A DNA stretch of 64,000 nt from Aulostomus chinensis (lineage: Eukaryota; Chordata; Actinopteri; Syngnathiformes; Aulostomidae): the NCBI GenBank assembly GCA_037954235.1, contig JBBMOA010000009.1, positions 29,477,126 to 29,541,125 on the forward strand. Direction: 5' to 3'. Of this stretch, positions 32,477 to 43,480 are shown in pieces (the stretch's first letter is position 1; every line of letters begins with the position of its first letter). The translations under genes and the position numbers were made by a program. The notes beneath the pieces are model-generated. The model did not search any database and was not told the DNA's origin. It saw nothing but the letters and a program-made list of their open reading frames with translations.

Positions 32477-32626
32477 ACATCAACATTTTTTTATTTTATT
32501 TTATTTTATTTTTTCATGTGTATCTTGGAATAAGTATCTGAACACTTGTCTGGAATATTTGTCTGCGCATCTCTGTCATGTTCTATCTGTGCCGTATGTA
32601 TGTTAAATAAAAAATAAGTTCAAAAA
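32477..32626 (+). terminator. L1 3' UTR, polyadenylation signal and tail
   Basis: About 150 bases, T-rich with a TTTTA repeat (32488-32512), ending ATGTTAAATAAAAAATAAG and poly-A. AATAAA at about 32605 is the likely signal. The tail abuts the second 13-bp target copy. Confidence 0.85.
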
Positions 32627-32639
32627 AAAATAACCCACC
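32627..32639. repeat. L1 target-site duplication, right copy
   Basis: Exact repeat of 26407-26419. Its first A bases overlap the poly-A tail. Confidence 0.92.
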
Positions 32640-35600
32640 ATATTCTCATGACACAGTCGTACGATATCTTTTTATTTTAATTTCATGCACCAGATTCCAA
32701 GCCTAAAGTGAGAGATGTCCAACAACACCAGTGATCAGTGTGCCCAACACTGCTGCAAGTCTCAGTGGAAAAGAGGAAACATTCTTAGTTATGTCACAAT
32801 GCTTTGTTTCAAGTCTGACGAGGATACAGGACAAAACCCACATGGCTAGGAGCTGCAAAATGGCTGCAACTGCCCCAGAGTCTGGCTCCTGGCATGAGTT
32901 CTACACCAGTGACAGAAGACACGGCGTGAACGCCAACACCTTGAATACAAATGAGTGCTGTGTTGAAGAATTGAAGAAACACTCACACCATGGATCAAAG
33001 TACAAATGAACAAGGTCCAATGTTGTCTTTGAAAAACTGAAATAATATGAACGAGCTGTCCTTCTCTCACGTACGAGCGTGAGACCCCATGATGAAGAGA
33101 GAAGACTTTAAACCTACGAACCCTCAGTGATGACAGTTTATCTGATACATCGAAAATTCAGTGTTGTCAGGAAAATCACTTGAATGCAGCCAAACATCAA
33201 CTCAAGGACAGCTGAGTATCAGTGGACAGACTCTGGTTCGCAGAATTCATGAGCAGCATTTCCAGCCTCCGAGGGAGAGACAGTTGCTGTGACTCTTCAG
33301 TGGCGCCCTCCAATTCCTCCCTCCACTGCAGCAGAAAAATCCAGCCCTCATTTGTCCTCATTTGGGACCCTCATTATCCCATAATCCCATGAGCGCCAGT
33401 CAGTTGAGTTTTAAGGTCGTTGAATTGTACAGTTAGGAAACAATTGGCAATTTCATTAGTGATCAAATAGTAAATGTCATATTCACAAGGATGTTGTGAG
33501 CTGATTATATTGACAAAAATCGGCAAGAAGACAAGAATACAGCAGCTCCGTCCATGCAGCACGCAGCTATGGGGGTTGATCACAAGGTATTAGGGGGAAT
33601 GGAAGGAAACAGGACTCTGAAGCACAGCCAGTAATCCATCATGAGCTGGAACAAATACCAACGAACTAACATGTCATTAGTTGATGATGCATTCAGTGGA
33701 CTCCAGGGGATCAAACCTTTGAAACGAAACATTGCGTTTACAGGAGGAGGAAGCAGCGAGGATGTCGACACATGGCTGGAACACTTGTCAGGACTCCAGC
33801 TCTGTTGCTGCTCTTTCAAACAACATGAAAAGCTCCACAGGCCATCTCTTTAAAAAGACCTTTCCGGGACTGTGATGTAACAGCTCCTAATCACTTGCTG
33901 GGGTTCGTATTTATTTGGAAAAAAAAGGGACCGCTTTTTTTTTTTATTGTTCAAAATTTGGGCTCAGTTGAGACAGGGTCTTTTTGGAAATAAGAGTTAG
34001 AGAATATTTCCTGACTGGGTACTTTGGCACTGACTGGCACATTAGGGGGCATTGATTTCTGTTCACCAGTGACTCATTAGTCACTGAAAGAGACATGCCA
34101 CTGTATCTAAAGTGGCGAGGAGCTGAGCAAGAGAATGGAGGAAGGACAGCTACAGAGCCCCGGGAGGGCTTCAGGACACTCGTGTCGTTGTGAGCCAGGT
34201 GGATCCAGGAGAAAGAGGTTTTCGTTTTCTCTTCGACCCCAAACCAGGATCTTTTGACCAAGTGTTTTTGTGCCTAAACTGGACTATACCTTAACCACCA
34301 CACTGTCAAAACTCTTGTAAAACAGTACATTTTTCACTGAGAAGAAAAGGAATGTCAGACATTTACCTTGAGATTCTCACGGAGGTTTGTGCAGGTGAAA
34401 CCTGGGTTTGGTGGACGAGCACCGCCCAGCACTGAACTGGGATTCAGGACCACAGGACGGGAGGTGGATGCGCTGACTCGGAGGCCCAAACCCTGGAACA
34501 CCAGCATATATGACTCGTGCATCTCTTAACATGTTGGGGAGTCAGGTTTACTCTCTGCACAACACCAGGATTATCTAGGATTAGGAGGGATTACGCACAA
34601 ATAATTTTGCATAACTTTTCTAGAGAGACCATACTGTTGTTTGATGACAGTTTGTGTTATAAGAGGCAAGACAAGAGGCAGTAACAACAATAAAACTGGT
34701 AGAAATTGTCACAAAAATCATCTCCATAGCATCTGTCATCAGAATTAGAGCCAAACTGGGCCAGCAGCCTGCAAAGTCCCGGCCTCCTACCACAGCAGGT
34801 GGATCAGTTCTTTATTTGACATCTGTGGTGGTGACCATGAATGATGTATGAAGGAGGACAGGGTTGTGAGAAAGGAGTCCAAGGAACGATTAAACTAAAA
34901 ATGAAAGAAAGGAGAGAAGCTAGTTTTGACAACATGCATGCAAAGCACAGGAATGAGCGCTGAAAAGGTTTCATGTTCGCAGGCTCAATTTTGAATTCTG
35001 CAGGCCCACAGGAGAGAATATCAACATGAACAGTTAAAAAAAGGTGACTCTTCTAAATTTTGATTTTCAAAATTGATTTGCTTTTGCCGAGCCTGCAGCA
35101 GTTTGTTAACGGAGACACAGTTACTCTAAATGTTATTCTTGGGAATTAATACCTCATAAATCAGAATGATTGATTTTGTGGTTTAGGCGGTGCCGAAAAC
35201 AGCAGCTCGAAGCAAAACATCTGTATCTTAATGACACTGCGTTGTCATTTCCAGTGGAATTTCACCAACAGGAAAATGTGACTGAAATGACGGTGAAAGT
35301 GGACGCAGCGATTAGCAGGTTGAGTCCTGGTGTGGCCCCTAGATTAGAGTGGCGCTCCTAAGAATTCTCAGTTAGGGGCCACTGCACTCCTAGTAAAAAA
35401 CTAAAAATTAAAAAAAAAGTTAGTCTGGCGCCCTGTGTACTTGTCTCTCATCCTTTTATGAGACTCCTCAAGCCCAACAGAACCGTCGGCCCTCAGTACA
35501 ATACCCCTCTCCTCCACCAGCGAGTCACAAGACTCAACTCAGGAGACAAGAGAAAAAGGCATTGATGAAATCTCTGGATGTTCAAATCTCTGTGCTATAA

Positions 35601-36197
35601 ACTCAACTTCTGTGGTTTAAAGTTTAGTTTATGTTCCTGTTTCAAACAACAACTTCTACCGGCTGCATAAAAGTCATGTGAAATTACTGCAGCTGGCATG
35701 TTCTGATTTAGCTTCGTCATAATAAAAGCTTGTTAAAAAGCAGAATTACAGGAGACTTTCATGATGAAAAACTTATAGGGCCTGATGTTTCTGCCATTAG
35801 TCAACTCGTCACGATTATTTTGGCTGCATCGATTGTGGCTTTGGTTTTACCTCATCAAACCAGACCAGGTCAACCAGGAGGACAGCAGGAGGGCAGGTGG
35901 CAGGAAGACGACACAGGGGTTAAAAAAAAATAAAAGTCGACACATGAAACATGTATTTGTAACATAAATGTATTCTTGAGTAGTTCACAAACCCATCACA
36001 TTGCAGTGAGGCTGCTCTCTTCTTTGAGGTCATGTTCCCATCTGCCAAAGGTCGCTCAGATGGAGTAGAAAACAAATGTATTTTTGACAACTATTATTGC
36101 AATAAAAAATACATTGATTAGATAAAACAAAATTAAAGTGCAAGTTGTCTCAAAAAGCACAACGAACAAAAAGTAACTCAAAATAGCAGCAGCTAAC
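32640..36197. other. About 3.5 kb of non-coding DNA
   Basis: No gene, RNA or complete element recognised. Small A/T runs at 33919-33950 and 35397-35418. Confidence 0.5.
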
Positions 36198-36322
36198 CTG
36201 CCTGGCGGGTTTCGGATGTCATCAGGTTCCAATAAACTACACCTCTGTCTAAAGCGGCAGCGTTCATGTTCTGGTGTCTCCAGTGCCTCCATCACCTGCT
36301 CGAAGCCCTCACCCTCAGCCAT
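36198..36322 (-). CDS. Candidate first coding exon, unrecognised
   Basis: On the minus strand an ATG at 36322 opens MAEGEGFEQVMEALETPEHE and continues RCRFRQRCSLLEPDDIRNPP, then a donor-like CAG/GTTAGC at 36198/36197. An in-frame TGA lies seven codons upstream of the ATG (CAG ACA GCA TCA TCC in between, then ATG GCT), as expected for a 5' exon. The acidic then basic composition looks protein-like. I do not recognise the family. After the donor the frame runs into hydrophobic intron-like sequence. No downstream exon was identified on the minus strand, so it may be a first exon with a long first intron, or chance. Confidence 0.38.
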
Positions 36323-37689
36323 GGATGATGCTGTCTGTCAGGACTCCAGCCAGGAGGGCTGCATGAGCCTCTTCTCAGGATAAATTCATCCACACGCCTT
36401 TGCTGAGCACGACTAAAGCAGAACAAAGGTTAGCAGTTCAGAAGCTTAAATCTACGCTTGTTTTTCATTTAATAGCCAATTCGAATCATAGCTTATTGAT
36501 TAAATGTCTTACCAATGAATTATTAACGTGCTCCTCATCACAGATTCTTCTGTAACTGCATGTTCCTCCTCTGCACTTCTGTGACGACATCAACAAAGAC
36601 TGACGTGGCCTGACATTGCGTGTCGGTTTACCATTCATATATTATTCCTGATTTAATTTTTCATTAATTGTTTCTACATACATTTGTACATAATTTTATT
36701 GATTTATTTGTTAAAAGCGGGACAGTGCATGTTAATGTACATTTGCATGTACCCAGTGCTCCTGGGGTAGGACAGCTTGGTGGAGCACAGTGGTTGTTAC
36801 TTTGTTTTCAGGAAAGTGTTCCCACACAGAAGTCTGTGGTCTCGCTTTTCTCTCGCTGCCCTCTTCGCCTCTCTTTGGTTCTGCCATGCTGTGTTGTTCT
36901 TTCCTTCTCCCTCTTCATGTGCGTCTTCTTCTACGGTTCTGCAGCTTCTTCTTCGCTACCATGCAAAACTTGCTGTGGGCTACGTTTTCACTTCCTGTAG
37001 CGCTGCAAATAAGATTTGCTGCGAGTGAAATCTTTGAAAAGCTTTTATTTAACAGTGGGTGATCATCCAGCAGGGTTACATGATGCGTTGACGCTTAAAT
37101 TCCGCATTGACAGATTTTTATTGTCGAAGTCATCGTGACATCGGACGAATCATTGCAGCCTCAATAATTCATCTAAAAAATGACATTTTTATCCACTGTT
37201 TTACTGCCACCACTTGTCACAGCCATGGATCAGCCTGTTGCTTCGAAACATGAACGACTCAAGACAAGAACATCATCAACACTTCGGGAATGGAGGTGCA
37301 AGTACCAGCCATCAAGCCAGCACGCCAGTGTGGAAAAGGCCCATCGGTTGTGGCCTCTCACGGTCAATCGTCCTACCTGCTATGCGATCAGGCCTCCAGT
37401 GACAGTGAACCTGCCTCATATTTGAACAGATGTGGATGTTGCAGTGGTGGCTGATATCCAACAGCCTGAAAACATCAACGATCGCACCAAAACCCGACTG
37501 AGTCCCCTCTCCTCCTGAAACGTTACAAATATGAAAAATGAACAAATACAGGCAACCATAGGGATGAGGTGGACATACAGAATAATAATAATAATAATAA
37601 TGTGGATAATTCACTCTATTCCTGATGAGACCAGTCATCAGACTTGCTGCAGGAGTGGGATTCTTTACACGCTCATCTCTGTGCCTGTA
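36323..37689. other. Non-coding DNA with a short (AAT)n run
   Basis: ATA/ATT trinucleotide run at about 37582-37601. If the candidate exon at 36198-36322 is real, its 5' UTR and promoter would lie just to the right. No TATA box stands out. Confidence 0.45.
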
Positions 37690-37745
37690 TCACGCAATCA
37701 ATCAAACTTTATTTACACAAAATTCAAAGTATTGCAAAGTGATAG
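37690..37745 (-). mobile_element. Relic of a LINE/SINE 3' tail
   Basis: CAATCAATCAAACTTTATTT and then AAAATTCAAAGTATTGCAAAGTG is, read on the minus strand, a CTTTGAATTTT...AAATAAAGTTTGATTGATTG tail. Tails of this form (a GCACTTTGA block, then AAATAAA(A)TTGATTG) are very common in fish non-LTR elements. Short and diverged. Confidence 0.4.
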
Positions 37746-40700
37746 AAGAGGTAGTTGCGTAGGCTTGTGACTGCTCATCCTGTCAGCCACTGAGATGCCA
37801 CTTTTTTGACAGTTCGAAACCAAGAGGACAGATTTACACACGCCTCTATTTTCTCAGCTGACCCCAGGAGATATGTAAAAAGAGAGATTTAAATTGGTAA
37901 TGCAGTTCCACTCAATAAGCCATCTCGCTGGGAAATTTACCACCCTGAGGGCAGATTTAAAATGGTAGTGATGTTTACCTGGTAATCAATCATTTGAGAG
38001 AGGAACCAGAGTTGGTGTTAACCTCTGAGACCTCAGCAGCATCCTTCAGTGCCGGGGATGAGCGGCGTGATCCGACTGAGCACAACTGCAGCGTTCGATT
38101 GGGGCGTGCTGTGTGTTCAAACCCCTTCCACCCAGACACAGAGCACTGAACGGATTTAATCAGCAAGAAATTCATGCAAATTGAAGATTTGGGGCCAGCA
38201 TGTAAATGAAGACCTGCATATTCATATATGTTGGACCCCATGATATATTCAGCTCCAATGAAAAAAATGGCGCAGTATCAAAATATACTGTATTTCGTGA
38301 TGCTGCAAGGAATTCCATCATAGTTTCAGTGACTTTCACTGTGTACTGTTGTTCAGGCAGAGTTGAATGCCATCTCCCTGGAGGCAATCTGGGGTTTATT
38401 CAAAGTACAGTTTTATGACAAGAATATTTTGGGACATGTAATGTCATGTGTATGGTTTAGTCATGATAACATGAATAATCCAGTAGTCGTTTTGGTGGCC
38501 TTACGTAATGGGAATGAGTTGGAATACTGATAAATAAAATCTAAATAAATTGTTCTGGTTATGTTTTGCATTTCTAAAATAAATTCATAATCGTGAATAT
38601 TGTTATGAAGACTGAAGTACAGTATTACAAGGACCAGGTACAGGATAAACATAAGATTGTGGAGAGATAATTTCACAAAAAATATCTGAAGGGGCAACAA
38701 CCTCTCAAAACTCACCGCATGCCAGTGAATGTTTATACCTCACGTCGCGGCACCAAGGAAGCAGTCCCATGGAAATCAGGGGGATTCTCTTCCTGGGTGA
38801 ACTCAAACTCCCTGGTTCAACAAGATCATGTGACAGGTGGGTGGAACTGCTAAAACAGGAAATTCGGCATCAGGGGCTATTGGGTGGTCACCAGGAACGA
38901 ACCATCTGTTTTTCTAACCCTAAATGAATGTCATTGGTGCCAGAAACAAGCCAGACAAGATGGCACTGACCTACCATGAAACCTTATTTTCCAACAGTCA
39001 TTGTATTTCAAGAGGCTGCCAGTGAAGAAAATACCCATCCCATTCCAGGGCTGAACCAGGAACTTGGTGTGGCCCCAACAAAAGGCTCCTACCTGACCTT
39101 GTCTTGCACGATGACGCCAATCATGGTAACAGATGTTGTGCTGCCACAGCCGAGTCATGAGGTAGGAAGAGGTTTGGGCTTTTTCACAACCTTTTCACTA
39201 TTTCTCAAATCAGGTTGCATCAACAGCAGCACCATTGAACCTCAATGAACACAAAGCCGATGCATTACATTTCTATCTTCAGCACTTCATACAAAACACT
39301 TCATACTGTCCATTTACCACATGGCATAAGTGGCGGTCTTTTTCAGCGTGACTGAGCGGTGGAGCCACAGGCTGAGCCACAGACATTTACTGAAGGTGAC
39401 ACTCAGGTGTTTGTCATCCTTATAACAGGCCAACCAGCAGATTTACATTCACATTTAATATAGAAACGTCAATCTAACTCCTAGTAAAATATAATAATTT
39501 ACAATTGGAGTCTCTTCCCTCATAAAACCAAAGTGATTAATTTAGGCTTAGCAAGTATTTTATGACTAATATCATAATAAAGTGGAGGAAGATGGCGCTG
39601 GCATTTAAAATAATGTAGTCCGCCTTCTCTTTGAGGCTTTGGGTGTGGGCGGGCATGTGTTGAACAACCCCATTCAACCTTTGTGATAATGTGACTCTTT
39701 ATGGCACCGACTTTGCAGGCACAGGCTATGAATGAATGAAGACCCACAGCTTTGATTGTGTGCGAATGAGAATGTGTGTTTGTATGTGCAGGTGTGGAAA
39801 ACCGTGCATGTGTGTTTCTGTGTGTGCAGCGAAGGTGAGGCATTGTGCAGCTATAGTGCAGCCTTTGGCACTCAAAAAAACCTGATTTATACCCCACACC
39901 AACGCTGCGAGTTATTACTCCTCCTTTCTCATCACTGTCTTCTGCATATGAACTCATTCAGCATGTCCCTTTGTCTTTTGTTCCCCTCTGCTGTGTTTTC
40001 AGTGTTCGTGCATGAATCAATGTCAGCTACCCTCCCTGCTGGCTTCTGATTTACGAATCCTATCCTGGTCTGTCATTACTGCCTCCAGAAGGGAGCACTG
40101 ATGGACCAATATGTTGCGCCTGTCACCAGGAGAATTGCCTCATGTCCACACATATCATGAATATTCTCCTGACAACCTGTAGCCTGCAGGAGCTCAGATG
40201 GAGATGGTACAAGATGAAATATTACAACGCTACAAGAGACTCAGGGTTATTTCATTTTGTAGGCAGATTATTGTATTGGCAGAGGTCCCCCACAAATGTA
40301 GCGCACAATTTTAGTCTTTGTCCATCATTCTCTTTGCACTTGCTGTTCTGGTAAAAATGAGAAGAACTGCCTTGTGTCCGTTTGCCTGCATCAACCAACC
40401 CAGTTGCAGTTTACTAATGTTTGTCTACAGACTTCGAGGGAATTGAATTAAAAAAAAAAAAAAAACTTAGGGTGCCATTGACAGACCAATGAATCTGTCC
40501 AGAGAACCTTGATGACACTCTGACGTCTACGTCATTCAATGGTTTAAAACATTTGAGTGAAAAGTTGACATAAGCACTGGACTGATTCTAGAATTACTGC
40601 CAGAAAAGTTTAATTTGCAACCAAATGACCTTTGACCACCAAAGTCCAATCAGTTCATTCATTCACCTTTGGAGAAATTCCCTCAGAGTGTTTCTGAGAT

Positions 40701-41055
40701 CAGGACTGGCAGCCGTGTGCTGTTGCCAGTGCAGAGGCATCAAAATGAGACACACTGCATGAAACCCTGTTGAAGACGCGACTGTTTCTCTCTGTAGGTC
40801 TACAGAACCTTTTTTTTCTCGACTCTTCCCAGTAGCTGCTGATTCTGACCACCATCCCCTGAAGAGTGAGCATGAGGACAAAAGGGCAAGTTCAACTTTA
40901 AAAATAAAGCTATCAGTCTTGGGTGCTTCTTTAACAACACTAACCCAGGGTGTGATGCAGTGTAATTATCACAGGCAGAGGCTCCAGGACAGAGCTGTAA
41001 ATAGATCCTGCAGACAGCACAGGTCACAGTCGCACCAGACTCAACAAATACACCT
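37746..41055. other. About 3.3 kb of non-coding DNA
   Basis: No gene or full element recognised. A 17-base poly-A run lies at about 40449-40465. Confidence 0.5.
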
Positions 41056-41192
41056 TCATCTACCTGCCTGCCTGTCTGTCTATCTGCCTATCGACCTGTC
41101 TATCTGTCTACCTATCCATCCATCCATCCACCCACCCACCCACCCACCTACCTACCTACCTACCTACCTACCTACCTACCTACCTACCTATC
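41056..41192. repeat. Compound tetranucleotide microsatellite (CTGT/CTAT/CATC/CACC/CTAC)
   Basis: Blocks follow one another: CTGC/CTGT/CTAT, then (CATC)n, (CACC)n and (CTAC)n (about 41147-41188). The ordered blocks suggest serial slippage from related tetranucleotides. Confidence 0.93.
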
Positions 41193-41554
41193 TTTCTTCA
41201 CTACCTTCTTCCTGTTCATAGTGTCTGAAAGCACATAAAAAGCCATCCTGCCCTGATAAAAATGACAATGCTGTAATATTCTGTAAAAATGTAGCATCAA
41301 AGACAGAAATATTTATTTACAGAGGGAGCATTTTCAAATTCTCTCTTCCTACCATATCTGCAGGAGGTACAGTACCTTCTTTCATGGAAAGGAGCCGTGG
41401 AATGACATAGCCAATACATGGAGAAGTGCTGGGGAAATATTGGCCAATGGGGCTGAAACTAACAAGTTCAACATCCAGGGCGCCTCCAAGCTACGAGGAC
41501 GGACAAACCCAGATGGCAGATGTCAATCAAGACTAGTGTTCACGTGAGGGTGGG
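41193..41554. other. Non-coding DNA, possibly older LINE-related sequence
   Basis: Nothing firmly recognised before the LINE target site. Confidence 0.4.
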
Positions 41555-41566
41555 TATTCACTCAGG
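41555..41566. repeat. Target-site duplication of the short LINE (second copy 41815-41826)
   Basis: TATTCACTCAGG, exact on both sides. Confidence 0.85.
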
Positions 41567-41814
41567 CAACCTCCGATTTCCGGACCTGTCAGCGTGTTCA
41601 CAAACAAGGGGAGCAACGCCCCTCCAGACGCTTCGCCACGTTGTCCTCTTGCATTCCGGAGCCTATTGCTCAGAAGAAGACACTGCATAACTTGAGACTC
41701 TTTTGGTGAAGCTTGTATAGTATTTTTTTTACTTATTTATCTATGTTTCTATTGGAGTTGCCCCCCAATTTCATTGTATCTGCACCATACAATGACAATA
41801 AAGGCATTCTATCC
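41567..41814 (+). mobile_element. 5'-truncated LINE (Rex1/CR1-like tail) with 12-bp duplication
   Basis: The 3' end reads CCCCCCAATTTCATTGTATC, then CATACAATGACAATAAAGGCATTCTATCCTA. CAATGACAATAAAG followed by short ATTCTATT-type repeats is the common 3' end of Rex1/CR1-type fish LINEs. TATTCACTCAGG at 41555-41566 is repeated exactly at 41815-41826, bracketing a 248-base insert. No coding domain remains. Family name is tentative; the insertion itself is well supported by the perfect duplication. Confidence 0.78.
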
Positions 41815-41826
41815 TATTCACTCAGG

Positions 41827-43429
41827 AACAAAATAATAAAAAAAACCTTAAACACGAGAAACTTTAATAAATGATCTGAGATGAAAGTATCACAGTTGCT
41901 GCTGTCAAAGCAGGAAGGAGAGCTGGCAACAGTAGCTCTGTCCTGTCATTTCACAATAATGACCTTTGACATTCAATGAAAGGTTGGTGCCCAATACGTC
42001 AATACTTCCTTCAATATTCTCAGCTTCAGTCCTGTGTCTAAGAACCTCCCTGTGCAGCAACCACAGTGTACATAAATATGCCAGTTGAGGCAACACGGTC
42101 TGAAACATACAGTCCATGTCACTGTGACGGCCCAACTACTATTCATCTTGCTGGCTACATGGTTCCACGGACTGGCAGGCGTTAAGATTCCCTCTGTGCA
42201 AGATGGGTAGCGTTCCTAGAGATGCTCGTTGGGAGAGTGAGGAGTTTGTCTGTTTATCAAACCCTGAAACTCCTGAGAGACCCTCCCCCGATCAACAGTC
42301 AACGGAATCAAGGCATTGTAACAAAACCGTCCATGAGATGCAAATGGTCAGCAGGTCTCTTCACCTGTTGCGTTGCAGATTAGGTCTGCAGCGTAGATCA
42401 CCATGGTTTTGTACTCTGCCTTCATAGCAAAGACCCCTCGCTAACCCTGGCATCCTCCTTGCTAGTGCAGGCTCCAGTGCTGGTTTGAGAGGGGACATAA
42501 ACCACCATGCAGACCACATCTCCCTGACCTCACTCCACAAAGAAGTGGACCACAAAGTCAGTGCAAGTTTGATGTCATTGCTTTTCAATGGGCAGGTGGG
42601 ACTGTCAGAAGAACATGCAGGTATCAATCAAATGAAACTATATGCTCAGTGGAACCGTTCTCCGCTGGAACCGCTCCTTGACACTCACTCCTAACTATTT
42701 CATGAAATGTGGACACTACAAACAAGAAAACAGGCAGAACCCCAACACTTCCACTGCCGAGTGTATTTTTTCATTCAGTTGCTATCCACTTCTCAATTTC
42801 CATACAGGGGTCAGTAGATTATTGTTTTATTTTTTGCAGATTGACTCATAGTTTTCTTGTCTAAATAAAATTCTCTCCCTTTCGATTCTTTTGTGTCTGT
42901 GTTCTATGTATGCACATACATCAAATCCTCGAGGGTTAATAAGACACACGAGCTGAGTGTTTGTCTGGACTCTACCTAATGTGTTTTCCGAGGACATATA
43001 AGAGCAGATTTATGTCTACCGCTGGTGTACAGAGTTCACTTCAGGCTGCTCACTTCCAGGTGAACTCACTCGCCTCATGGCTACAATGTCCCTGATCTGT
43101 CTGTGAGTTTTGTTTTCCTGCCCCTGACATCCTTGGTGACATAACTTGTTTCAAACCGTTACAAACTATCACTTAGGAGAACCTCAGCCCCTTGCACCTT
43201 GTGATTTAATTTGATCAGGCAACCAATATGGGGGGAACCAAATAAGACCTGCCTGAGGAAGCCTGTACCCCCACCTCTGATGAAATACAGAATCAACCAA
43301 ACGTGACAAGGACAGGAAGAGAGGCGGTGACAAGTTTGGCTACGTCACCTTCTTCACATGGACGCGCACTCGTTACCAAAGCACCGACATGACACACAAA
43401 CACACTTAAAACTCTTCAGGAAAAAAAAC
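41827..43429. other. Non-coding DNA, nothing recognised
   Basis: No gene or element recognised. AATAAA at about 42865 has no associated coding sequence. Confidence 0.5.

Positions 43430-43478
<49 letters not shown>
43430..43478. repeat. (AC)n microsatellite
   Basis: About 48 bases of AC preceded by a short A run. Confidence 0.96.

Positions 43479-43480
<2 letters not shown>

Larger units (their letters stand above)
26420..32626 (+). mobile_element. L1-clade LINE, essentially full length but internally damaged
   Basis: The element starts GTGGGACTTCCGGTGACGCC and ends in a poly-A tail (32622-32630) after AATAAAAAATAAG, flanked by a 13-bp duplication. Order: 5' UTR (26420-26570), ORF1 remnant (26571-27119), inter-ORF spacer, ORF2 endonuclease, RT and Cys-rich C-terminal domain (27466-32476), and 3' UTR. 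A Penelope-like element is inserted in ORF2 (29063-30314). Without it the L1 is about 4.95 kb. Damage includes an ORF1 lacking its coiled coil and RRM, a short deletion near the endonuclease start, an 8-bp duplication frameshift, a lost catalytic His and in-frame stops after FADD. It cannot be autonomous. Having both a conventional 5' end and the tail, it is not 5'-truncated like most LINE copies. Confidence 0.93.
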
